From assembly GCF_029873635.1 (NCBI RefSeq), contig NC_080428.1, positions 64,351,957 to 64,415,956 of the forward strand: DNA of 64,000 nucleotides, written 5' to 3'. Below the pieces are notes generated by a model. That model did not search any database. It had not been told where the DNA came from and worked only from the letters and a program-made list of their open reading frames with translations. The position numbers were made by a program, and so were the translations under genes. Numbering within the stretch: position 1 is the first letter of the stretch; each line of letters starts with the position of its first letter. Below, in pieces: positions 19,975 through 29,607 of this stretch. Origin of the DNA: Malania oleifera. Lineage: Eukaryota > Streptophyta > Magnoliopsida > Santalales > Ximeniaceae.

Positions 19975-20874
19975 CCGGGATTGCCTCCCGATCGAGAATT
20001 TGAGTTTGTGATTGGTTTACCTCCAGGGATGGGGACGATCTCTAAGGCTTTGTACAGAATGGCCCTGACGAAATTGAAAGAATTAAAAGAATAGTTACAA
20101 GATTTGCTAGACAGGGGATTTATCAGGCCTAGTGTGTCACCCTAGGGAGCATCAGTACTCTTTGTGAAAAATAAAGATGTGACGATGAGGATGTGTATTG
20201 ACTATAGGGAGATAAATAAAGTAATAATTAAGAATAAGTACCCTCTTCACCATATAGATGATCTGTTTGACCAGCTCTAGGGAACAAAAGTATTCTCTAA
20301 GATTGATCTTCGATCCAGGTAACATCAGGTGAAGGTCAAGGCAGAAGATGTTTCGAAGACAGCATTCCATACTTGGTATGACCATTACAAGTTCCTAGTT
20401 ATGCCGTTCAGACCGACAAATGCACTTGCGGTATTCATGGACCTGATGAATAAGGTTTTCTACCAGGATCTGGATCAGTTTGTTGTAGTTCTAATTGATG
20501 ACATTCTAGTATATTCAAGGAGCCCTGAGGAGCACAAGGATCATTTGAGGACAGTTCTTCAGATACTGAGAGAAAGAAGAATGTATGTTAAATTCAAGAA
20601 GTGTGAATTCTGGTTGGAACAAGTTACATTCCTTGGACATGTTATATCTAGAGGTAGTATTTCTATGGATCCGAGTAAGATAAAAGCAGTAGTGGACTGG
20701 GAAAGAGTGAAAAATGTTCACGAGATCAGGAGTTTCTTGGGATTGGCAAGATATTATCGTCGTTTTGAAGAGGAATTTTCTAAATTGTTAGGCCCTTTGA
20801 CCAGATTGACCAGGAAGAATGCAAAGTATAAATGGATAGATGAGTGTGAGCAAAGCTTCGATAAATTGAAGTAG
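19975..20874 (+). pseudogene. pol: Gyp-2 reverse transcriptase
   Basis: Gypsy-type RT in frame 1. The first third is interrupted by several TAG stops (for example 20092 and 20143). From 20329 it is open, with [20 protein letters not shown], the intact catalytic LIDDILVYS near 20491-20517, LKKC-type [19 protein letters not shown] and [13 protein letters not shown]. The connection to RNase H is normal. The two catalytic Asp residues are present, unlike Gyp-1. Confidence 0.85.
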
Positions 20875-21382
20875 CGGCTTATTACTGCACCACTACTGAC
20901 AATTCCCTCGGGAGAAGGGAGCTTTGTAATTTATAGTGATGCATCTCAGAGGGGCCTTGGATGTGTGTTGATGCTATAGGGTAAAGTGGTGGCGTATGCT
21001 TCCTGAAAACTTGAAGAATATGAGAAGAATTACCCTACCCATGATTTGGAGTTAGCTGCAGTGGTGTATGCATTGAAAATTTGGAGACATTATTTGTATG
21101 ACAGAAAATGTGAAATCTATACTGATTATAAAAGTTTGAAGTATTTCTTCACATAGAAGGAGTTAAATATGAGGCAGAGGAGGTGGCTGGAGTTGATTTA
21201 AGATTATGATTGTATCATCAGTTACCACCTAAGGAAGGCTAATGTGGTAGCTGATGCTTTGAGCCGGAAATCAGGGAATGCCTCAGTGTCAACAATAGTA
21301 ATTCAGCATCTTATCAAGATGGATTTAGAAAGACTTGGTGTGGATCTAGTAGAGGGAAATCACCAGGCATTTAGATGAAAAT
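20875..21382 (+). pseudogene. pol: Gyp-2 RNase H
   Basis: Continues RT in frame 1 with YSDASQRGLGCVL (first catalytic Asp), [22 protein letters not shown] split across the region, [11 protein letters not shown] and [14 protein letters not shown]. Four TAG or TAA stops interrupt it. Near 21370 about 60 bp present in the other elements are missing, which moves the following integrase to frame 2. Confidence 0.8.
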
Positions 21383-22786
21383 GTGGAATTGGTAAAGATT
21401 ATGGATAAAGTGCAAAATGGTCAGCGAACAAATTTTAATATCTCAGATGATGGAAATTTGAAGTTTCGTACCAGACTTTGTGTGCCCGCTGATGTTGAGA
21501 TTAAAAGAACTATACTGGAAGGGACGCATCGATCCATTTATATAGTGCATCTTGGAAGTACTAAAATGTACAAGGATCTATGAGAGTCTTTTTGGTGGAG
21601 TAATATGAAGAAAGAAATCGATGAATATGTAGAGCAGTGTTTGACATGCCAGCAGGTGAAAGTTAAGCATCAGAGACCAGTGGGATCATTGCAACCACTT
21701 CACATTCCCGAATGGAAGTCGGAGCATATTTCGATGGATTTTGTTACAAGGTTACCACCAGCACTTCATGGACAGGACGCCATCTAGGTGTTCGTTGACC
21801 AATTGTCGAAGACTGCCCATTTCTTTCCAATCAAAGTTAACTATTCCATGAGTAGATTGGCAAAGTTGTACACACGGGAGATAGTTAGATTGCATGGCGT
21901 GCCAGTGTCCATTTTATCTGACCGAAACCCACGGTTCACATCATAGTTTTGGAAGAGTTTGCTGAGAGCCATAGGCTCACAGCTGACGTTTAGCACAACG
22001 TTTCATCCTCATACCGATGGACAGACAAAGAGTACCATACAAATACTGGAGGATATGTTGCGAGTCTGTGTGCTAGACTTTGGAGGTAGTTGGATACATT
22101 TTTTACCATTGGTCGAATTTGCTTATAATAATAGTTAACAGGCCAATATTGGGATGACACCATATGAAGCGTTGTATGGCCGGAGGTGCCGATCCCCGTT
22201 ATATTGGGATGAAATTGGTGAAATATAGGTTTTGGGGCCAAAGATAATTCAGCAGACTTTAGAAAACATTAGACTCATCCGAGACAGAATCAAAATAGTC
22301 CAAAGTCGACAAAAAAGTTATGCTGACACCCACCGACGAGAGATGGAGTTTGGTTCGGGGGATAATATATTCTTGAAAGTTGCACCGATAAAAGGAATTA
22401 TAAGATTTGAGAAAAAAGGTAAGTTGAGCCCTAAGTTTATTAGACCATTTGAGATATTGGAAAGAGTGGGTCAAGTTGCCTACAGGTTAGCATTACCTCC
22501 AGTGCCATCTAAAATCCATGTCATATTCCATGTATCTATGTTGAGGAAGTACGTCCTAGATCCATCTCATGTAATAAGCTGTGAGGTACTGGAGCTTAAA
22601 GATATCTTGTCATATGAAGAAGTGTCAATGTAGATTCTGGATTAGAAGGAACAGGAATTATGCACCAAAAAGATCCCACTAGTAAAAGTACTCTGGTACA
22701 ATCACATAGTTGAGGAGGTTTTGTGGGAATTATAAAAGAAAATGCATCAGAAATATCCACACTTGTTCAGTGGGGCCCAGAGTTGA
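21383..22786 (+). pseudogene. pol: Gyp-2 integrase with chromodomain-like tail
   Basis: Frame 2 throughout. H2C2 domain: GTHRSIYIVHLGSTK, then CLTCQQVK. The catalytic core keeps MDFVTRLP, but the second Asp region reads SDRNPRF and the catalytic Glu is replaced by Lys (AAG at 22028-22030, in GQTKSTIQIL). The tail has [32 protein letters not shown] and the IPLVKVLW chromodomain segment, and ends TGA at 22784. Stops are few (21581, 21785, 21944, 22136, 22226), so this region is better preserved than its gag. Confidence 0.85.
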
Positions 22787-22841
22787 GTTAGATTGTTTTT
22801 TTTTTTTATTGATTTGTACAGTGTAGGGTAGTTAGTGTTTT

Positions 22842-25204
22842 TGTAACAACCTGGAAAATTTTGACTATTTAGAATAGTAAGAAAGATATTAAAAGGAAAA
22901 AGGGAAAATAGGAGAAAAGGGAAAAGAAATATTAAAGGGAAATAAACAGGCGCTTGTCGACGAGTTGGACTTTCTTGTCGACGAGCAACCTACAGGGCCT
23001 CGTCATCGAGTATGCTTGTCTTGTCGACAAGGGTTTACTGGGAGAGGATTTTGAATACTTGAATTTCATCGATGAGATCATGGTCTCATCTATGAGTGGT
23101 GTTCTCAGGCTCATCAACGAGTCCAAACATCTCGTCAATGAGGCCACGTGGCAAATTGCTTATAAATAGGGAGAAATCAAATTTTCAACGAGAATTTTAT
23201 TTCTCCTTCACTTTATCTCTCTAAGCCAAGGCTCCTCTATCTTCTCTCTTCGATTCCGGGCCGGATTTAACTCAGTTCGATGATCAGAAGCTACCACGAG
23301 ACTCCTAGGAAGATTTTCTACAATATAGGTGGAGAGGATTTCGATTTAAGAAGTTTGGGAAACATCCCAAAACTAGGGTAAGTGAAATAATTTAAGATTT
23401 TATTATTATTTTGAGGTATTTGAAGCCTAGGAAGTATTATAAGGTTATTTTTATGAGATTTGAGGAAATTAAAATTTTTGAAATACAGGGTCTTGTTTTG
23501 TTGATTTTAGACAAGAATCTCGAGGAGCAGGTAAAGGGAAATATTTTATAATAGCTTTTTAACAATTTTAAGAGATTAATTTCAGGTATAATTTTCTACA
23601 TATTTAGGTATAATTTTTTTGAAACATGCTGGTATTGAAAATACTGATTATATATATTATATTGGGAAAAATCGTGCGGTTGAAACCATTTTTGTTAATT
23701 AAATGATTGTGAGCATTGTGGAATGATGAATCATTGAGATTGCGAATATTGTTTGGCTGTGATTTCTGCCTAGGTGAATATACGGGTTGATTGCGGATAC
23801 TGATGTTGTGTATACCGTGGTAGAATTGTAGATGTGTTGAATGATTGGTTTGTTGTTGACTTGTGTTGTGGTTCATGTAAATTGCGATACAACATTGGCA
23901 GTGGTATGAGGAGGTCATTATATCGTACCTGGTATAACCGTCATATAACGTTGGCAGTGGTATGAGGAGGTCGTTATATGGGTGTTTATATTGGGAGGTA
24001 AACATTGGCAGTGGTATAAGGAGGTTGTTTACCTATTTACCATGAACGGGGTATTTGTTTTGTAACCTGTGTGGTTTGATTAGTCCTTTGTGGGCCAGTT
24101 CTGTGTGGACATGTATGTTGTGTGATTGGTTTGTCTTGTGTGGACCGTGTAATCTTTGTGATTGGTTTGTCCTGTGTGGACCGTGTGATTGGTTAGTCAT
24201 GTGTGGACTAGTCCTATTTGGACATGCATGTGGAAATTGACAGTCCTGTGTGGACCAATCCTGTGTGGACGTGTATGATGTGTGTGTTAGAGTCCTTTGT
24301 GGATGAATACAAATTGTGTGGATGTAGACCCTGTGTGGGTATAATTGAGGATTGTATGATTATCTTGTGTGGATTGATTGTGATATGCATATATGTGTGG
24401 AGTTCTATGAAACGAATATTGTTGGCTACGTGCGACTTTAATTAATTAAGTATTTAGGGTAAAGTAGATTACTCCACCTGAGGGCTTACTGAGGAAGGCG
24501 GGTACTCTGGTAATTATTTGTGGATACCAGAGTATAGGGAAGCCACTTGTATGGGCAGGTGACCTTCCCTATTCTCAGTGACTTTACCTGGATACATAAA
24601 CTGAGAGCTTACTGAGAAAGGTGGGTGCCCTAGTGTTAGCACTAGAACAGAGGGAATCTACTTGTATGGGTGAGTAGACTTCCCTATTCTCAAGAATTAT
24701 CAGTAAAATATCTATGTATGTGAGCATGTGACTAGATGATAGAGAAATTGACCTAGTGTGATTTGACGTGTTATTTCAGCTGCTACTGGATTATGAATGC
24801 ATTTGTATGGATATTTTAATTATATATTAAACACTTCAGCCACACACTGCTATAAATTATTTCTTCCTTACTAAGAGGTGTCTCACCCCATTGATGATTT
24901 AATCTTTTCAAGTTATCTAGGTGATCGAGCTTAGATAGCTCCAGGGCGAGGTAGTTTTGTGAGTGGTAGCAGGACGGTTACGTTTTTAGTTTTTTTTTTT
25001 TTTTTATGTTTAATATATTTTATTCAGGTTTTTTGTAATTTGAAGAATGAGGATGTAATTATTATGGATTCACATGTGTAGAAATAAAACTCTGGTATAT
25101 TTTGTTGAGGTTATTTTATTATTTTCCACTGCGTGAATGGTATCAGAGACGCATGTTGGTCTCATAACACTCCGAGCCCCACGTGGCAGGTCTAGGGCAT
25201 TACA
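22842..25204 (+). repeat. Gyp-3 5' LTR
   Basis: TGTAACAACC...GGGCATTACA, 2363 bp. Eight degenerate GTCGAC motifs lie at 22955-23145 and TATAAATA at 23161-23168. Donor-like CTAGGGTAAGT is at 23374 and GCAGGTAAAG at 23528. Three hairpins with a common loop lie at 23885-24034, and an array of CCTGTGTGGAC units at 24070-24400. Two two-hairpin modules lie at 24484-24690, and the CTTACTGAG...CTCACCCC block at 24867-24889. The promoter sits early, so most of this LTR is transcribed leader. Confidence 0.9.
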
Positions 25205-25206
25205 AT

Positions 25207-25218
25207 CGGTATCAGAGC
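25207..25218 (+). promoter_or_regulatory. Gyp-3 primer binding site
   Basis: CGGTATCAGAGC two bases after the LTR end, one mismatch from the Met-tRNA primer site. Confidence 0.85.
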
Positions 25219-25606
25219 ATAACGGTCTTGCAGACTTAGGAGGATTAATACCAGAGTATAGGTTTGAGTTGAATAAGGGTAGGAATGGGTAGATTAGGGT
25301 GTTGATAGGAGTTTAAGTTTGTTTCATAGCTTGGAGGCAGAAATCCCTTGACAGACTTCTATGATTTTCTGAATTAGTTGACAGTTTTAGAAAACTGCGG
25401 TAAATCCATCGACGATGATGTTTCCGAGCGGAGGAACTAGAATTTGGAATTTGAATTTGAAGGTTAATATGGTTGTAGACAATTGGATGTCGGATGTTAA
25501 TGGTGGATATGGATATTAAAATGATTACTTGTTATATGATTTTGTCAGGTATATTATGATGTGGAGATTCTAAAATTGCCTCTGTTATATATATTTATAT
25601 TCAGGG
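25219..25606 (+). other. Gyp-3 leader
   Basis: Non-coding. It shares with the Gyp-2 and Gyp-5 leaders the phrase AAATCCCTTGACAGACTTCT (25349) and a second GACG motif near 25409. It ends ATATTTATATTCAG at 25591-25604, an acceptor-like AG two bases before the gag ATG. Confidence 0.7.
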
Positions 25607-26534
25607 ATGGATCCTAGAGGCAAAGGCATGGATGAAGGAGGAGGAAGCAAAATGGGGGCTTCCAGCGGGGACGAGATTGACACCTCCCGACTGTTACGAG
25701 GAATAGCTCGTCAGGTTAGGGAAGAAATAAGACGGGACTTCGAGGGAACAAACTACCCACCAGTGCACCAGGGTTGCACGATTGATCAATTCACCCTTCT
25801 AAAAACCTTCATATTTTGAGGGTGGTACTAACCCGATTAAGGCTGAGATGTGGATGCAAGAGATAGAAAAGATACTTGCTATGTTGAACTGTACCGAGGA
25901 GCAGAAGGTTCTTTTCGCCACCTTCAAACTGACTGAAGAAGCTGAACAGTGGTGGCATGCAATGAAATTGTTGGTGGAATAGTGAGCGGTACCTATAGCG
26001 ATGACTTGGGGTCGCTTCAAACAGTTCTTCTACGACTGATATTTTCCCGTCAACACCAAAAATGCGAAGGCAAAGGAATTTTTCAGCTTGACTCAGGGGC
26101 GCCTCACTGTTCAGCAATATGCTACTAAATTTTTGGAGCTATCTTGTTTTGCACCTTTTGTGGTTCCAAATGAATATCAAAAGGCGAGGTTGTTTGAAAG
26201 GGGCCTGAATCAGAGGATTCATGAGCATATGGCGTGTCTGCAGATTCAGGATTTCACGAAGTTGGTGGAGAAAGCTACTATTGCAGAGTCGAGCCTGTAG
26301 AGGGGTATAGAGGCATCAGAACGAAGGAAAAGGGCTGATTCGTCACGCCCCCACTACCCTAGGTATAATCAACGGCATTAGGGAGAATGACGGAGTAGGG
26401 GTGTCGTATGCTGCAGATGCGGCAAACATGGTCACATAGCCTAGGAATGTCGAGAACCACTGAATAATACACCAGCTCCAAACCAGAACCAGAGGAATAA
26501 CCTGGTGCCTCGCGGTGGCGGTGCACTGGAATGA
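25607..26534 (+). pseudogene. gag: Gyp-3 gag
   Basis: Starts MDPRGKGMDEGGGSK at 25607 in frame 2. A frameshift near 25805 moves it to frame 0 until TGA at 26532. Capsid blocks: [32 protein letters not shown] and TQGRLTVQQYATKFLELS. One zinc knuckle follows, with Cys at 26409 and 26418, His at 26433 and Cys at 26448, but a TAG at 26442 falls inside it. Other stops are at 25980 and 26298. As in other TR-GAG elements, this Gag would have assembled particles with Pol from a partner element. Confidence 0.85.
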
Positions 26535-26748
26535 GTCTATATGTTGGGTACACGTAAGGAGGGAAACACTAAAGGCCCAGGTAATATGTTTTTGTTAGCA
26601 TGTGTATTCATTTTGTATAACTTTGTATGATTCGGTGCTATATATATTTGGATTGGCTGGAATTTATGAATGTGTGTAGTTAACTTTTTGATTGTGAAAA
26701 TGGTGATTAACGAATTTCAAGGACGAAATTCTTTTAAGGAGGGGAGAA
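26535..26748 (+). other. Gyp-3 3' untranslated region with polypurine tract
   Basis: Short AT-rich stretch ending AATTTCAAGGACGAAATTC and the polypurine tract AAGGAGGGGAGAA directly before the LTR. The junction from gag to this 3' end shows no remnant of pol. Confidence 0.8.
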
Positions 26749-29064
26749 TGTAACGACTTGGAAAATTTTGACTATTTAGAGTAGTAAGAAAGATAATAGA
26801 AGGAAAAAGGGAAAATAGGAGAAAAGGGAAAAGAAATATTAAAGGGAAATAAATAGGTGCTTGTCAACGAGTTGGAATTTCTTGTCGACGAGCAACCAAC
26901 AAAGCCTTGTCGTCGAGTATGCTTGCCTCGTTGACGAGTGTTTGCCGAGAGAGGGTTTTGAATACTTGAATTTCGTCGATGAGATCACGCTCGTCCACGA
27001 GTGGTGTTCTCGGGCTCGTCAACAATTCTAGACGTCTCGTCGATGAGTTGCTTATAAATAGGGAGAAATCAGATTTTTCAGTGAGAATTTTATTTCTCCT
27101 TTACTTTCTCTCTCTAAGCCACAGCTCCTCTACCTTTTCTCTTTGATTCCGGGTCAGATTTAACTCAGTTCGACGATTGGAAGCTACCACGTGACTCTTG
27201 GGAAGATTCTCTACAATGTAGGCGGAGCAGATTTTCGATTTGAGAAGTTTGAGAAGCATCCCAAAACCAGGGTAAGTGAAATAATTTAAGATTTTACTAT
27301 TATTTTGAGGTATTTGGAGCCTAAGAAGTATTATAAGGGTATTTTTCTGAGATTTGAGGAAATTGAAATTTTTGGAATACAGGGTCTCGTTTTGTTGATT
27401 TTAGGCAGGAATCCCGAGGAGCAGGTAAGGGGAAATATTTTATAATAGATTTTTAACAATTTTAAAAGACTAATTTCGGGTATAATTTTCTACATATTTA
27501 GGTATAATTTTTTTGAAACATGCTGGTATTGAAAATACTGATTATATATATATTATCTTAGGAAAAATCATGTGGTTGAAACCATATTTGTTAATTGAAT
27601 GATTGTGTGCATTGTTGAATGATGAATCATTGAGACTGTGAATATTGTTTGGCTGTGATTTCTACCTGGGTGAATATACGGGTTGATTGCGGATACTGAT
27701 GTTGTGTATATCGTGGTAGAACTGTGGATGTGTTAAATGATTAGTTTGCTGTTGACTTGTGTTGTGGTTCATGTAAATTGCGATATAGCATTGGCAGTGG
27801 TATAAGGAGGTCATTATATCATACCTGGTATAACCGTCATATAACATTGGCAGTGGTATAAGGAGGTCGTTATATGGGCGTTTATATTGGGAGGTAAACA
27901 TTGGCAATGGTATGAGGAGGTTGTTTACCTATTTACCATGAACGAGGTATTTGTTTTGTAACCTGTGTGGTTTGATTAGTCCTATGTGCACATGTATATT
28001 GTGTGATTGGTTTGTCCTGTGTAGACCGTGTAATCTTTGTGATTGGTTTGTCCTGTGTGGACCGTGTAATTGGTTAGTCCTGTGTCGACATGCATGTCGT
28101 AATTGACAGTCCTATGTGGACCAATCCTGTGTGGACGTGTATAATGTGTGTGTTAGAGTTCTGTGTGGATGAATACAAATTGTGTGGATGTAGACCCTGT
28201 GTGGGTATTATTGAAGACTGTATAATTATCCTGTGTGGATTGATAGTGATATGCATATATGTGTGGAGTTCTGTGAAACGAATATTGTTGGCTATGTGTA
28301 ACTTTAATTAATTAAGTATTTAGGGTAAAGTAGATTACTCCACCCGAGGGCTTGCTGAGGAAGGCAAGTACTCTGGTAATTATTTGTGGATACCAGAGTA
28401 TAGGGAAGCCACTTGTATGGGTGGGTAACCTTCCCTATTCTCAGTGACTTTACCTGGGTACATAACCTGAGGGATTACTGAGAAAGGTGGGTGCCTTAGT
28501 GTTAACACTAGAGCAGAGGGAATCTACTTGTATGAGTGGGTAGACTTCCCTATTCTCGAGAATTATCAGTAAAATATCTATGTATGTGAGCATGTGATTG
28601 GATGACAGAGAAATTGACCTGGTGTGATTTGACGTGTTATTTCAGTTGCTATTGGATTATGAATGGGTTTGTATGGATATTTTAATTATATATTAAACAC
28701 TTCAGCCACACACTGCTATACATTATTTCTTCCTTACTGAGAAATGTCTCACCCCGTCAATGATTTAATCTTTTCAGGTTATATATCCAGGTGATCGAGC
28801 TTAGGTAGCTCCAGGGTGGGATAGTTTTGTGAGTGGTACCAGAACGGTTACGTTTTTAGTTTTTTTTTTTTTTTATGTTTAATATATTTTATTCAGGTTT
28901 TTGTAATTTGAAGAATGAGGATGTAATTATTATGGATCCGCATGTGTAAAATAGAACTCTGGTATATTTTGTTGAGGTTATTTTATTACTGCGTGAATGG
29001 TATTAGAGACATGTGTTGGTCTTATAACACTTCGGGCCCCACATGGCGGGTCTAGGACGTTATA
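26749..29064 (+). repeat. Gyp-3 3' LTR
   Basis: TGTAACGACT...GGACGTTATA, 2316 bp; the terminal CA has become TA. All landmarks of the 5' copy recur: the GTCGAC array at about 26865-27050, TATAAATA at 27053, donor-like CCAGGGTAAGT at 27267, the three common-loop hairpins at 27781-27930 and the CTTACTGAG block at 28733-28755. Confidence 0.9.
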
Positions 29065-29271
29065 GTTTTGGTTTTGGTTATGAATGGTTTTGGGAGAGTA
29101 TTTTTTTTTTTTCATGTGAATGATTGTAATCTCCCTGGACCCTCTGTTGTAATCATGGTATTCCTCCACCATAAGTGAGGGTAATTAATAAAATTTCAGC
29201 GTTTTCTTGAAGGTTGGTGTAAGTGAATAGTAACAAATTTCGAGGACGAAATTTTCATAAGGAGGGGAGAA
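29065..29271 (+). other. Gyp-2 3' untranslated region (resumed after Gyp-3) with polypurine tract
   Basis: Begins with the second GTTTT copy and continues the Gyp-2 sequence cut at 22841. It includes the conserved GGTATTCCTCCACCATAAG phrase and ATTTCGAGGACGAAATTT, then AAGGAGGGGAGAA against the LTR. Confidence 0.85.
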
Positions 29272-29530
29272 TGTAGAGGTCCGGAAAATAGAAATAATAA
29301 GAAAAACAAAGGAAAGAGGGAAAATGGTTTGGTGTAGACCAAACCATCAGGTTTGGTGGGGGCGTAGAGAACTGTTGATGGTTGTGTGTTACTGTGGCCA
29401 AGTAAGGGTGAAATGGTAATAATGGTTTGGTTAAAAAGCCAAATCGTCGACAGTTTCAGTGAAACCGTCGACGGTTTTGTCTGGCAATAGTCTCTATATA
29501 AGAATCCTACAGCTTATTTTTTAAGAAATT

Positions 29531-29607
<77 letters not shown>

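Larger units (their letters stand above)
22842..29064 (+). mobile_element. Gyp-3: gag-only non-autonomous gypsy element (TR-GAG type), nested in Gyp-2
   Basis: Two LTRs (22842-25204 and 26749-29064) flank only 1.54 kb: primer site, leader, gag and polypurine tract, with no trace of protease, RT or integrase. The target duplication GTTTT is perfect on both sides (22837-22841 and 29065-29069). After the right copy the Gyp-2 3' untranslated region resumes. Elements with LTRs and only a Gag ORF have been named TR-GAG in plants. The LTRs are more alike than those of Gyp-2, fitting a later insertion. Confidence 0.92.

Noticed and set aside
23885..24034. CRISPR-like reading of regularly spaced repeats in the LTR
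   Set aside because: Plant nuclear DNA, only three units, unequal spacing, no cas genes; the hairpin explanation fits better.
24055..24445. Cys/Trp-rich small ORFs (also at 28090)
   Set aside because: Produced by the CCTGTGTGGAC repeat array in the Gyp-3 LTRs; not independent genes.
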